Shown here one piece after another: positions 36,962-46,122 of a DNA stretch of 64,000 bases (position 1 is the stretch's first letter; every line of letters begins with the position of its first letter). Below the pieces are notes generated by a model. That model worked only from the letters and a program-made list of their open reading frames with translations, ran no database searches and had not been told where the DNA came from. Source of the stretch: Streptomyces mutabilis (lineage in GTDB: Bacteria > Actinomycetota > Actinomycetes > Streptomycetales > Streptomycetaceae); contig NZ_BMTT01000010.1 of the NCBI RefSeq assembly GCF_014649815.1, forward strand, positions 124,001 to 188,000, read 5' to 3'. Both the position numbers and the translations under genes were made by a program.

Positions 36962-38491
36962 ATGAGTCCTGTCGTCATCGCGGTACTGGGAGTCGTCGTA
37001 CTCCTGGTGCTGCTCGCGCTGGTGGTGGTCAGCCGCTACAAGGTGGCCGGTCCGAGCGAGGCGTTCATCGTCACGGGGCGGCGCGGCAAGAAGTCCACCG
37101 ATCCGGAGACGGGCCGCGTCTTCACCGACAACAGCGGTCAGAAGGTCGTGGTCGGCGGCGGTGTGTTCGTCGTGCCGTTCGTGCAGCAGCGGTTCACGCT
37201 CGACCTCTCCTCGCGGCACATCCCGGTCGCCGTGCGCGGCGCGGTGACGCTGCGCGGTGTGAAGGCCAACCTCGAGGGCGTCGCCATCGTCAAGGTCGGC
37301 GGCACCGAGGATGCGATCCGCGCGGCGGCGCAGCGGTTCCTGATGCAGCAGGACGGCATCGTCGGCTTCACCCAGGAGGTGCTGTCCGGCGCGCTGCGCG
37401 CGATCGTCGGCCGGATGTCCGTGGAGGACGTCATCCGGGACCGGGCCGTGTTCGCGGGCCAGGTCGCGGAGGAGGCGGAGGCGAGCCTGTCCGGACAGGG
37501 ACTGGTCCTCGACGCCTTCCAGATCCAGGACATCACCACCGAGGGCTCCTACCTGGAGGACCTCGGCCGTCCCGAGGCGGCGCGGGCCAAGCAGGAGGCG
37601 GACATCGCCGAGGCCGTGGCCCGTCGGGCGGCAGAGCAGGCGCGGCTGAAGGCCGAGGAGGAGATCGCGGTCGCGCAGCGGACCCTCTACCTGAAGCAGG
37701 CCGAGATCAAGGCCGAGACCGACCAGGCCGCGGCCCGTGCCAACGCCGCCGGTCCGCTGGCCGAGGCGGCCCGCCAGCAGGACATCCTCGCCGAGCAGGA
37801 GAAGGTGGCCGAGCGGCAGGCGGCGCTGAAGGACCGCCAGCTCGACACCGAGGTGCGCAAGCCGGCCGACGCCAAGCGGTACGAGGCCGAGCAGGAGGCG
37901 GAGGCCCGCCGCGTGGCGCGGGTCAAGCAGGCGGAGGCCGAACGGGCGGCGGAGATCGCGGGTGCCCAGGCCGAGGCCGAGCGGGCCCGGCTCACCGGTG
38001 AGGGCGAGAAGCAGCGGCGTGGCGCGCTCGCGGAGGCCGAGGCCATCGAGGGCCTGAAGCAGGGTGAGGCCGAGCGTTCGAGGCGTGCGGCGATCGCCGA
38101 GGCCGTACGGCTGGAGGGCGAGGCGGAGGCCGCCGCGATCGGCGCCAAGGGCACGGCCGAGGCCGAGGCGATGCACAAGAAGGCCGACGCCTTCGAGCGG
38201 TACGGCGACGCGGCCGTGCTCCAGATGCTGGTCGAGGTGCTGCCGCAGGTGGTGGCCAAGGCGTCCGAGCCGCTGTCGGCCGTGGACAAGATGACGGTCA
38301 TCTCGACGGACGGCGCGAGCCGCCTGTCCCGCACGGTCGCCGACAACGTGGCACAGGGCATGGAACTGCTGGGCTCCACCACGGGCGTCGACCTGGCGGC
38401 CCTGCTGAAGAACATCACGGCGAAGGGCGACTCGCAGGAGCCGGAGGCCGGTCCGGAACAGCTCAACGGCAAGGTCGAGATCACCGGCTGA
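36962..38491 (+). CDS. flotillin / SPFH-domain protein
   Basis: Membrane-anchored scaffold of 509 residues. N-terminal hydrophobic anchor (3-25), SPFH domain (about 30-210) with PSEAFIVTGRRG and VLDAFQIQDITTEGSYLEDLG, a long Ala/Glu/Arg coiled coil (about 215-420) and a C tail. It forms oligomers in membrane microdomains with its NfeD partner upstream. ATG at 36962. Convergent with the PucR gene 31 bases away. Confidence 0.96.
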   Translation: MSPVVIAVLGVVVLLVLLALVVVSRYKVAGPSEAFIVTGRRGKKSTDPETGRVFTDNSGQKVVVGGGVFVVPFVQQRFTLDLSSRHIPVAVRGAVTLRGVKANLEGVAIVKVGGTEDAIRAAAQRFLMQQDGIVGFTQEVLSGALRAIVGRMSVEDVIRDRAVFAGQVAEEAEASLSGQGLVLDAFQIQDITTEGSYLEDLGRPEAARAKQEADIAEAVARRAAEQARLKAEEEIAVAQRTLYLKQAEIKAETDQAAARANAAGPLAEAARQQDILAEQEKVAERQAALKDRQLDTEVRKPADAKRYEAEQEAEARRVARVKQAEAERAAEIAGAQAEAERARLTGEGEKQRRGALAEAEAIEGLKQGEAERSRRAAIAEAVRLEGEAEAAAIGAKGTAEAEAMHKKADAFERYGDAAVLQMLVEVLPQVVAKASEPLSAVDKMTVISTDGASRLSRTVADNVAQGMELLGSTTGVDLAALLKNITAKGDSQEPEAGPEQLNGKVEITG

Positions 38492-38522
38492 CCCGGCACC
38501 GGCGTCCTTCGGCCCGGCCCGC

Positions 38523-39602
38523 TCAGATCTCCTGGGCGGGCCAGCCCAGCAGCCGCGCCCCGATCACCGCGGTCTGCAGGGTGTAGCGGTGCACCGGGTC
38601 GGCCGGGTTGGCCCCGGTCAGCTGGTGGATGCGGTCCAGCCGGTAGGTGAGGGCCCGCACGCTGAGCGTGAGGCGCCGGGCCGCCTCGGCCGCGGTGCAG
38701 CCGGCGTCGAAGTACGCCTCCAGGGTTCGCAGCAGCGGTTCGGCCCCGCCCCGGGCCTCGCGCAGCGGACCCAGCACACTCCCCACGAGGTCGGCCATGG
38801 CCTGCCGGTCACGGGTGAGCACCGGGTAGACGAGCAGGTCGGCGGCGCGCAGCACCGGCTCGGCGAGTTCCAGCCGCTCGGCGAGCTCCAGGGTGCTCAG
38901 CGCCTCCTCGTAGCTGTGCACGACGCCGCCCGCGCCGGTCTGGGGGCGCCCGATGGCGACCCGGCTGCCGTCCGTGGCGGCGTAAGCCTGCTTGGCGAAG
39001 AACGTGAGGACGTCGTCCTGGTCGCCGGGCGCGATGCAGATGAGCTGCCCGTTCTTGGTGGTGATCAGGATCCGGCGGTCACCGAAGCGGGAGATGAGCG
39101 CGGTCTCCACGAGCCGGGTGACCGGGGCGGTGTCGTCGTACGCCTCGGGCCCCTCGGCCACCGCGACGGCGTGGGCGCGGGAGAGGACCAGTCCGAAGCG
39201 TTCGGCCCGTTCGGCGAGCCGGCCCAGGTCGCTGCGCCCGTAGAGCAGGTCGTCGATGAACTCCCGCCGGGCGGCCTCCTCCTGCCGTACGGCGAGACGC
39301 TGGGAGCGCTCGTAGCCCTCCGCGAAGGCGTCGACGGCCTGGGCGACGGCGGCGAGGACGCTGTCGGCGACACCGGTGCCGGAGGCGGTGGTACCGCCGG
39401 GCCAGGAGGCGCGCGTGGCGTCCAGGTGCAGCCGTACGAGGCTGCGCAGGCTGTGTCCGGCCTCCGCGGCCCGTTCCCCGAGCTGTCGGCGTTCCTCCAG
39501 CTCGTCGCGGGTCAGCCGGCGCCCGGTGCCGGCGGCCTCGGTGAGTATCCCGGCGTACCCGTCCAGGTACGTCTCCTGGTCCTCCGCCTGCTGGTCCGTC
39601 AC
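38523..39602 (-). CDS. PucR-family transcriptional regulator
   Basis: Regulator of 359 residues with a GGDEF-like central part and the PucR C-terminal helix-turn-helix (about 295-345): LEAYFDAGCTAAEAARRLTL, SVRALTYRLDRIHQLTG. The N terminus reads ETYLDGYAGILTEAAGTGRR. GTG at 39602 has GGGGAGG upstream and starts TDQQAED. PucR-type proteins regulate catabolic or secondary-metabolism genes; target unknown. A decayed piece of similar N-terminal sequence is seen at 63.4 kb. The 220 bases upstream to the zinc-ribbon gene hold nothing recognisable. Confidence 0.9.
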   Translation of the reverse strand: MTDQQAEDQETYLDGYAGILTEAAGTGRRLTRDELEERRQLGERAAEAGHSLRSLVRLHLDATRASWPGGTTASGTGVADSVLAAVAQAVDAFAEGYERSQRLAVRQEEAARREFIDDLLYGRSDLGRLAERAERFGLVLSRAHAVAVAEGPEAYDDTAPVTRLVETALISRFGDRRILITTKNGQLICIAPGDQDDVLTFFAKQAYAATDGSRVAIGRPQTGAGGVVHSYEEALSTLELAERLELAEPVLRAADLLVYPVLTRDRQAMADLVGSVLGPLREARGGAEPLLRTLEAYFDAGCTAAEAARRLTLSVRALTYRLDRIHQLTGANPADPVHRYTLQTAVIGARLLGWPAQEI

Positions 39603-39822
39603 CCTGCGCCTCCCCTGCCGGTCACGCCCGGTGCGCGGTCTCGGCAACGTGAGGGTAGTCAGGGCTGCCGTGAACCGGCAACGTGCCGGGGAGGGGGCAG
39701 CGTCCCGCCGACGCGGCGCGGCCCGCGGTGGCCGCTGACGGTGCGCGGTGGCCGGTGACCCGGGGCGATCGCGGGCCCGCCCGCTCGCCGGTCTCCCGCT
39801 CGACCACGGCGCGGGCCATGTG

Positions 39823-40134
39823 TCACGGCCGGTGGTGGGGATGCTGCGGCGCCTGACCGTACGCCTGCCCGCCGGGGCCGCCGGGCCCGCTCTGGCCGCT
39901 CACGGCCTGCTTCTCGAGCTGCTCCGCATGCTCCTTGCTCACCTGCTGTTCGGCACCGCAGAAAGTGCACTGGGTCAGGTACTTAGTGGAGAACGGGAAC
40001 AGCGGCACGAAGAACAGCGTGAACTTGTTGACGCGTTTCCTGAGCGTGTGTGCGGAGGGGTTGCCGCACCGGCCGCACACCAGCGTCAGTACCGCGAGCT
40101 GGTAGAGGTATCCCTTGGTGCCGAAGATGATCAC
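39823..40134 (-). CDS. zinc-ribbon domain protein
   Basis: Protein of 103 residues. Four Cys in two pairs (20 and 23 in CGRCG, 56 and 59 in CTFCG) form a zinc ribbon split by a hydrophobic stretch FTLFFVPLFPFSTKY; the C-terminal 25 residues are Gly/Pro/His-rich. Similar proteins are common in actinobacteria without a defined role. ATG at 40134. Confidence 0.85.
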   Translation of the reverse strand: MIIFGTKGYLYQLAVLTLVCGRCGNPSAHTLRKRVNKFTLFFVPLFPFSTKYLTQCTFCGAEQQVSKEHAEQLEKQAVSGQSGPGGPGGQAYGQAPQHPHHRP

Positions 40135-40245
40135 GAGCGGGTCCTTCCGGGTCGGCGCCCGCGGGCGCGCGTGGCACGCAGATCTTCTCCCAGATTGCGC
40201 CCGGAAGGGCCCGCGGAGCCACCCGCGACCGACCCCGCCCCGTCG

Positions 40246-40470
40246 TCACTCCCCGTCGTCCGCGGCAGCGGCCTCGTAGCGCAGCAGTTCACCGGGCTGG
40301 CACTCGAGCACGGCGCAGAGCGCGGCTAGCGTCGTGAAGCGCACCGCCTTGGCGCGGCCGTTCTTGAGCACCGCCAGGTTGGCGGGGGTGATGCCGACGC
40401 GCTCCGCGAGCTCCCCCACGGACATCTTCCGCCTGGCGAGCATCACGTCGATGTCCACGACGATCGGCAT
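40246..40470 (-). CDS. small Xre-type helix-turn-helix protein
   Basis: Stand-alone helix-turn-helix of 74 residues, YozG type: MSVGELAERVGITPANLAVL (16-35), then FTTLAALCAVLECQPGELLR. It starts at the stop codon of the DUF2975 membrane protein (TGATG), and this pairing is widespread in bacteria. It may control a divergent palindromic promoter region at about 41 kb and its own operon. Confidence 0.92.
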   Translation of the reverse strand: MPIVVDIDVMLARRKMSVGELAERVGITPANLAVLKNGRAKAVRFTTLAALCAVLECQPGELLRYEAAAADDGE

Positions 40471-40967
40471 CAGATCACCTCTGCCGGCTCGGCCCGCATC
40501 CGCGCCGCCTCGACGTCGCGCGCGACGGCCTGGGCGAGCAGCATCCGCAGGACGAGCACCACCAGTGCGACGCCCAGGATCGCCACGACGACCCCGCCCA
40601 GCATGAGCACGATGCCCGGCGCGACGGCCTCACCCGGCGCGAGGACGACCGCGAGGGCGAGCACCAGGAGCGCGGCCGCGACGAAGGCGCCGATCACGAC
40701 ATGCACGTACCGGAAGGCGCCGAGCGAGAACACCGTCCCCCGCCGCACCATCGTCACCAGCCGCCAGACGCAGACCAGCACCACCTCGGCCGCCGCGGCT
40801 CCCAGGACGATGATCAGGAAGACCGGTGTGCGTACGGCCGCCAGTGCGGCGTCGGGATCACCGGTGCCGGCCACCAGCAGCCAGATCAGCACGCCCTGGA
40901 TGAAGGCCGCCCCGGCGAGCAGCGCCACCGTCACACCGCGCAGCGCAAGCGTCGTCAGCTGCCCCAT
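40470..40967 (-). CDS. DUF2975 membrane protein
   Basis: Integral membrane protein of 165 residues with four predicted helices (about 7-30, 38-60, 84-105, 112-138) and a cytoplasmic basic tail. ATG at 40967 follows GAAGGAGG. DUF2975 proteins are almost always followed by a small Xre-like regulator, as here, so the pair probably acts as a membrane sensor or toxin-like effector with its regulator; this is inferred. Confidence 0.85.
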   Translation of the reverse strand: MGQLTTLALRGVTVALLAGAAFIQGVLIWLLVAGTGDPDAALAAVRTPVFLIIVLGAAAAEVVLVCVWRLVTMVRRGTVFSLGAFRYVHVVIGAFVAAALLVLALAVVLAPGEAVAPGIVLMLGGVVVAILGVALVVLVLRMLLAQAVARDVEAARMRAEPAEVI

Positions 40968-40976
40968 CACCCCTCC

Positions 40977-41097
40977 TTCGATCGAACCGCGATGGAAATC
41001 CATCGAACAACGATAAGTCCGGCAAGCCTCGCGGAAACGGCGGTGTCGTCGGCCCGGTTCGGGGCACCGGAACGTCACGGAGCCGTTATCGATCGAA
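40977..41097. promoter_or_regulatory. cluster of palindromes in divergent promoter region
   Basis: Between the DUF2975/Xre operon and the amidinotransferase are TTCGATCGAA (40977-40986), CGATGGA-AA-TCCATCG (40990-41005) and ATCGATCGAA (41088-41097). These are good candidates for control of both directions by the small Xre protein. Confidence 0.5.
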
Positions 41098-41108
41098 AGC
41101 GGTCAGTC

Positions 41109-42239
41109 ATGGCGGTGGCGCAGGAGCCCGGTATCGGTGTCGCGGAGGCGGCGGAACCCGCCGCCCCGCCGGTCGGGTCCCACAACGAGTGGGACCCGCT
41201 GGAGGAAGTCGTCGTCGGACGGTTGGAGGGCGCGACCATCCCCTCCGACCACCCCGTCGTGACCTGCAACGTCCCCCCGTGGGCGGCCCGTCTGCAGGGA
41301 CTGGCCGCCGGATTCCGGTACCCGCGCGTCCTGATCGAGCGGGCCCAGCAGGAACTCGACGGATTCATCACCCTCCTGGAGTCCCTCGGCATCACGGTCA
41401 CCCGCCCCGAGGCGGTCGACCACCGGCAGCGCTTCAGCACCCCCGACTGGTCGTCCCGCGGCTTCTGCAACACCTGCCCGCGCGACTGCCTGCTCGTGGT
41501 CGGCGACGAGATCATCGAGACCCCGATGGCCTGGCCGTGCCGGTACTTCGAGACGCACTCCTACCGTCCGCTCCTCAAGGACTGGTTCCGCCGGGGCGGA
41601 CGCTGGACCGCGGCACCCAAGCCCCAGCTCACCGACGAGCTCTTCGACCCGGACTTCCGCATCCCGCGGCCGGGTGAGCCGACGCGCCACATCCTCACCG
41701 AGTTCGAGCCGGTCTTCGACGCGGCGGACTTCGTCCGCGCCGGACGCGACCTCTTCGTCACCCGGAGCAACGTCACCAACCGCATGGGCGTCGACTGGCT
41801 GCGCCGCCACCTCGGCCCCGGCTACCGCATCCACGAGATCGAGAGCCGCTGCCGCACGCCCATGCACATCGACACGACGTTCATGCCGCTGGCGCCCGGC
41901 AAGGTCCTGATCAATCCCGAGTACGTCGATCCCGACCGCCTCCCCGACGCACTCGCCTCCTGGGACGTCCTGGTCGCCCCCGAACCCGACCCGATCCCCG
42001 ACCGCATGCTCAAGGTCACTTCGATGTGCGGGAAGTGGCTCAGCATGAACGTCCTCGTGATCGACGGCGAGCGCGTCATCGCCGACCGGCACCACACCGG
42101 CATGCTGCGCGCACTGGAGCGCTGGGGCTTCGAACCGGTCCCCTGCGACCTCCTCCACTACGCGCCGTTCGGCGGCTCGTTCCACTGCGCCACCCTCGAC
42201 GTCCGGCGCCGCGGCACGCTGGAGTCCTACGTCGACTGA
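41109..42239 (+). CDS. amidinotransferase (glycine/inosamine type)
   Basis: Transfers the amidino group of arginine to an amine acceptor, like glycine amidinotransferase or StrB. 376 residues. The pentein catalytic triad is visible: Cys 360 in GGSFHCATLD, His 253 in MHIDTTFMPL, and an Asp in the middle (LTEFEPVFDAADFVR region). A CNTCPRD segment near 120 could bind metal. ATG at 41109 chosen; upstream frame belongs to another gene. Not next to aminoglycoside or other guanidino-product genes, so its acceptor is unknown. Confidence 0.9.
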   Translation: MAVAQEPGIGVAEAAEPAAPPVGSHNEWDPLEEVVVGRLEGATIPSDHPVVTCNVPPWAARLQGLAAGFRYPRVLIERAQQELDGFITLLESLGITVTRPEAVDHRQRFSTPDWSSRGFCNTCPRDCLLVVGDEIIETPMAWPCRYFETHSYRPLLKDWFRRGGRWTAAPKPQLTDELFDPDFRIPRPGEPTRHILTEFEPVFDAADFVRAGRDLFVTRSNVTNRMGVDWLRRHLGPGYRIHEIESRCRTPMHIDTTFMPLAPGKVLINPEYVDPDRLPDALASWDVLVAPEPDPIPDRMLKVTSMCGKWLSMNVLVIDGERVIADRHHTGMLRALERWGFEPVPCDLLHYAPFGGSFHCATLDVRRRGTLESYVD

Positions 42240-42562
42240 CACGCCGCGCGCGCCACACCGAGTGAACGCGCGCTACACGTCTCGTACGCCCGCTTCTGGG
42301 TGCCGTACCGGATGGTGCCCGCCCGCCCCGGGCGGCGATCCTGGAGCCGAGCCCACCTCCCCCGGACCGGCGCCGACCGGTGCCCGGACGGTCACCGGTC
42401 GACGGTGACGACCGACCGGTCCGGGGCGGACCGGCCACGTATGCGCGGCGGCGCCCGCTCGCCCTGGTGTGATCGTGGCGTACCCAGCCCGCAAGGAGAG
42501 CAGATGGCCCACCCGACCGACCGCGTCGCCCGCCCCGGGCCCCGCGCCGGGAGGAGGACACC
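42240..42562 (+). other. intergenic region ahead of DUF3040 gene
   Basis: No supported gene. Contains several CGACCGGT-type direct and inverted repeats between 42365 and 42430 and the GGGAGGAGG ribosome binding site of the next gene. It probably holds that gene's promoter. Confidence 0.4.
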
Positions 42563-42862
42563 GTGCCCGGACCCGACGACCGACGACTCAGCGAGATCGA
42601 GTACCACCTGCACCGCGAGGACCCCCGGTTCGCCGACGCCCTGGGAGCGGGCCGCCCGGGCCGGCCGCGTGAGTACCACCCCGGGCGTGCCTGGCTGCTG
42701 CTCGCCACCGCGCTGGCGGTGCTGGGCACCGGCCTGTTCCTCGCCCACGGCCTGCTCATCGCCACCGGTCTCGTCATGGCCGGCATCGCCGCGGAACTCT
42801 GCGACCCGCACCGCCGCGGACGCCCGGACCGTCACCTGCCGCCGCGCTCCTGGCCCCGCTGA
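42563..42862 (+). CDS. DUF3040 membrane protein
   Basis: Small protein of 99 residues: an N-terminal soluble part with the family pattern LSEIEYHLHREDPRFADAL (9-27), two close membrane helices (about 44-60, 62-76) and a basic tail. GTG at 42563 after [12 protein letters not shown]3040 proteins are common in actinobacteria, often regulated by stress sigma factors; role unknown. Confidence 0.9.
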   Translation: MPGPDDRRLSEIEYHLHREDPRFADALGAGRPGRPREYHPGRAWLLLATALAVLGTGLFLAHGLLIATGLVMAGIAAELCDPHRRGRPDRHLPPRSWPR

Positions 42863-42994
42863 CGGCGGTCCGGCCGCGGGACGCGCCGTTCCCACAACCG
42901 CCGCCACCCTCTGCTCCGTCACCTCCCTCCGTCCCGTCGCCCCTCTCCGCCCCATTGCCCGTTGCCAAGACCCGCACCACCCGGGACCCGGCCG

Positions 42995-44515
42995 ATGACC
43001 CTGCCCGACCTCTACCTGACCCTCCTGGTCGGCGGCACGGTGCTGCTGGCCAGCATCGCCGCCGCCCGCGCCGCGCACCGTCTCGGGCTGCCCAGCCTGC
43101 TCCTCTTCCTCGCGGTCGGCGTGATCGCGGGGGAGGACGGCCTGGGACTGGAGTTCGACGACGCCCAGCTGGCCCAGGCGCTGGGCACCGCCGCGCTGGC
43201 GGTCATCCTCGTCGAGGGCGGCCTGACCACCCGGTGGAGCGACGTCAGACGCCTGCTCGCCCCGGCCGGCGTGCTGGCCACCGCCGGGGTCGCCGTCTCC
43301 GTCGCGGTGACCGCCGTCGGCGCCCACTGGCTCCTCGGCATGGACTGGCACCTGGCCCTGCTGCTCGGCGCCATCGTCTCCTCGACCGACGCCGCCGCCG
43401 TCTTCGCCGTACTGCGCTCACTGCCCCTGCCGCAGAAGGTGACCGGCCTGGTGGAGGCGGAATCCGGCTTCAACGACGCCCCCACCATCATCCTGGTCCT
43501 GATCTTCTCCACGACCACCGCCGGCGACCTGCCCGGACCCGCCCCGGTCCTGGGCAACCTGCTCTACCAACTCCTGGTCGGCGGCACCCTCGGAGTGCTG
43601 ATCGGGCGCCTGGGCGCGGCGGCCTTGCGGCACATCGCCCTCCCCGCCACCGGCCTCTACCCGCTCGCCACGGTCGGCTTCGGCATCGTCGCCTTCGCCG
43701 CGGCCGGCGCCGCGAACGCCAGCGGCATCATCGCCGCATACCTGTCCGGCCTCGTCCTCGGCAACGCCGAGCTGCCCCACCGCGCCGCCACCCGCTCCTT
43801 CGCCGAGGGCGCCGGCTGGCTGGCCCAGATCGGCCTGTTCGTGATGCTGGGCCTGCTCGTCGACCCCAGCGAACTGCCCTCCGCGATCCTCCCCGCCCTC
43901 GCCGTCGGCCTGGTGCTCCTCCTGGCCGCCCGCCCGGTCTCCGTCGCCCTGTGCCTGCTCCCCTTCCGCATCCCCTGGCGCGAGCAGGCGTTCATCTCCT
44001 GGGCGGGCCTGCGCGGCGCGGTCCCCATCGTCCTGGCCACCTTCCCGATCGTCGAAGGGGTCGACGGCGCCGTCGACGTACTGAACATCGTCTTCGTCCT
44101 CGTCGTCCTCTTCACCCTCATCCAGGGCCCCGCCCTACCCGCCGTCGCCCGTCACCTGCGCCTGACCCGCCCGGACACCCTCCGCGAGATCCAGGTCGAG
44201 ACGGCCCCGCTGGACGTCCTGGACGCCGACCTCCTGACGGTCTCGATCCCGCCGGGCTCCCGCCTGCACGGCGTCACCGTCGCCGAACTCCGCCTGCCGC
44301 GCCCGACCGTCCTCACCCTGATCGTCCGCGAAGGCGTCACCCTCGTCCCCGACCGCGACACGGCCCTGCGCGCCGGCGACGAACTCCTCCTCATCACCAC
44401 ACCCCCGGTCCGCGAGGCCACGGAACGCCGCCTGCGCGCCATCGGCCGCCGCGGCAAACTGGCACGCTGGCTGGGCGAACAGGGGGCGCCGGAGGGCGGA
44501 GCGAAAACGGGCTGA
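42995..44515 (+). CDS. cation/proton antiporter (CPA1, NhaP2/CvrA type)
   Basis: Potassium or sodium/proton antiporter of 506 residues. Twelve or so membrane helices; family motifs are GLPSLLLFLAVGVIAGEDGL, SSTDAAAVFAVLRS, VEAESGFNDAPTI (catalytic ND pair) and FISWAGLRGAVPIVLA. A C-terminal TrkA-C-like regulatory domain (about 410-490) has LPRPTVLTLIVREGVTLVPD. ATG at 42995. It is the last housekeeping gene before the RiPP cluster; 84 bases separate it from rmlD. Confidence 0.94.
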   Translation: MTLPDLYLTLLVGGTVLLASIAAARAAHRLGLPSLLLFLAVGVIAGEDGLGLEFDDAQLAQALGTAALAVILVEGGLTTRWSDVRRLLAPAGVLATAGVAVSVAVTAVGAHWLLGMDWHLALLLGAIVSSTDAAAVFAVLRSLPLPQKVTGLVEAESGFNDAPTIILVLIFSTTTAGDLPGPAPVLGNLLYQLLVGGTLGVLIGRLGAAALRHIALPATGLYPLATVGFGIVAFAAAGAANASGIIAAYLSGLVLGNAELPHRAATRSFAEGAGWLAQIGLFVMLGLLVDPSELPSAILPALAVGLVLLLAARPVSVALCLLPFRIPWREQAFISWAGLRGAVPIVLATFPIVEGVDGAVDVLNIVFVLVVLFTLIQGPALPAVARHLRLTRPDTLREIQVETAPLDVLDADLLTVSIPPGSRLHGVTVAELRLPRPTVLTLIVREGVTLVPDRDTALRAGDELLLITTPPVREATERRLRAIGRRGKLARWLGEQGAPEGGAKTG

Positions 44516-44599
44516 CGGCGCCCGACACGGGCCGGACCCCGTCGGCATGGCATCATGCCGCCCGCTCGGCATCGTCGCGTGTTCAGTAGAGTCGGCCAC

Positions 44600-45502
44600 A
44601 TGATCATCCCGATATCGGACGGCCGCTGGCTCATTGCGGGCGCCGGTGGGCGGCTCGGACGCGAAGTGCACGCCCAGTTGACCTCTCGGGGGGCGGACTG
44701 TGTGCCACTCGGCCGGGACCGCCTGGACGTGACCGACGCCCGGGCCGTGGACGAGGCACTGCGGTACTGGCGCCCCGACATCGTGGTCAACTGCGCGGCG
44801 TGGACGGACGTGGACGCGGCCGAGTTCCACGAGGAGGAGGTGCGGCGGGTCAACACCGACGGTGCGCGGCATCTCGCCCGCGGCTGCGCCGCCCGAGGCG
44901 CCCGGTTGCTGCACGTGTCCACCGACTACGTCTTCCCCGGCGCCCCGTCGGACTTCGGGACCCCGTACGCCGAGGACACACCCACCGCGCCGGGCACGGC
45001 CTACGGCCGCACCAAGCGCGACGGCGAGCGTGCGGTGCTCCGTGAACTACCGGATGCCGCCACCGTGGTGCGTACCGCCTGGCTCTACAGCCGGGACCTG
45101 GACGGGTTCGTCGGAGCCATGGTCCGGGCGGCCCGGAGTGGCGGCACGGTGGACGTGGTGCGCGACCAGTACGGCCAGCCGTCGAACGCCGCGGACGTGG
45201 CTGCCCTGCTGATCGCCTTGGCGTGCCTGCCCGCCCGCGCGGTGTGCGGTGTCTTCCACGCCACGAACGCGGGCAGCGCCAGCCGGTACGAGCTGGCCAG
45301 GGAGGTGTTCCGGCTGTGCGGCGCCGACCCGGACCAGGTTCGGCCGACCGACAGTTCCCGGATGCCGCGCCCCGCCCGGCGACCGTACTGGAGTGCCCTC
45401 GGGCACCGTCGCTGGGCCGAGGTCGGCGTGCCCGCTCCGCGGGACTGGCGGGCCGCGCTGGCCGAAGCGTGCGGGCCGGGGCAGCGGAAAGGAACCTCGT
45501 GA
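44600..45502 (+). CDS. rmlD: dTDP-4-dehydrorhamnose reductase
   Basis: Last step of dTDP-L-rhamnose synthesis, NADPH reduction of the 4-keto sugar. 300 residues of extended short-chain fold: GAGGRLGREV (NADP loop), VSTDYVFPG and catalytic AYGRTK (Tyr and Lys). The ATG at 44600 is chosen as it starts the conserved part; 44555 is less likely. It opens a four-gene operon in which every gene overlaps the next by 4 bases (GTGA or ATGA). The order D-C-A-B differs from common rml operons and resembles antibiotic sugar clusters. Confidence 0.92.
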   Translation: MIIPISDGRWLIAGAGGRLGREVHAQLTSRGADCVPLGRDRLDVTDARAVDEALRYWRPDIVVNCAAWTDVDAAEFHEEEVRRVNTDGARHLARGCAARGARLLHVSTDYVFPGAPSDFGTPYAEDTPTAPGTAYGRTKRDGERAVLRELPDAATVVRTAWLYSRDLDGFVGAMVRAARSGGTVDVVRDQYGQPSNAADVAALLIALACLPARAVCGVFHATNAGSASRYELAREVFRLCGADPDQVRPTDSSRMPRPARRPYWSALGHRRWAEVGVPAPRDWRAALAEACGPGQRKGTS

Positions 45503-46122
45503 GGCCGCTCAAGGTGCCCGGCGCCTGGACGACCAGCCCTCCTTCGTTCCAGGACGACCGGGGTTCCTTCCACGAATGGTTCCGGGGCGAGGACCTGCGG
45601 GCCGTCACCGGGCGCCCCTTCCACTTGGCCCAGGCCAACTGCTCGGTGTCGCGGCGCGGAGTGGTACGGGGCATCCACTACGCCGACGTGCCGCCCGGGC
45701 AGGCGAAGTACGTGACGTGTGTGCGCGGTGCGGTGCGTGACGTCGTTGTGGACCTGCGCACCGGATCACCGACCTTCGGCGTCTGGGACGCCGTCCGGCT
45801 GGACGCGGACAACCGGCGCGCGGTCTTCCTCTCCGAAGGACTGGGGCACGGCTTCCAGGCCCTGACGGACGACGCGACGGTGGTCTACCTGACCACGTCC
45901 GGCTACGACCCGTCCCGCGAACACGCGGTGAACCCCTTCGACCCTCGCCTCGGCATCGCCTGGGACGGGGACACCCCGCCGGTGCTCTCCGCGAGAGACA
46001 CCGCGGCCCCCGGCCTCACTGCCGTCGAGGCGGCCGGACTCCTGCCCTCTTTCGACGCGTGCATGAATGTCCCGACCGGCGCGACGCGCCCTCTCCCGCC
46101 CGACCTCGAGGAGTCCCTGTGA
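45499..46122 (+). CDS. rmlC: dTDP-4-dehydrorhamnose 3,5-epimerase
   Basis: Cupin epimerase of 207 residues. Catalytic base His in VRGIHYADVPPGQAKYV and Tyr in TVVYLTTSGYDPSREH, with the SEGLGHGFQAL strand that carries the second His; VVDLRTGSPTFG is a family hallmark. Both C3 and C5 residues of a true 3,5-epimerase are present, so L-rhamnose (or an L-sugar derived from it) is the expected product. GTG at 45499 overlaps rmlD stop. Confidence 0.93.
   Translation: MRPLKVPGAWTTSPPSFQDDRGSFHEWFRGEDLRAVTGRPFHLAQANCSVSRRGVVRGIHYADVPPGQAKYVTCVRGAVRDVVVDLRTGSPTFGVWDAVRLDADNRRAVFLSEGLGHGFQALTDDATVVYLTTSGYDPSREHAVNPFDPRLGIAWDGDTPPVLSARDTAAPGLTAVEAAGLLPSFDACMNVPTGATRPLPPDLEESL

Noticed and set aside
41109-42239. 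Amidinotransferase as left end of the RiPP cluster
   Set aside because: DUF3040 and antiporter genes, both ordinary, lie between it and the sugar operon, and no Lys- or Arg-like acceptor is in the cores.
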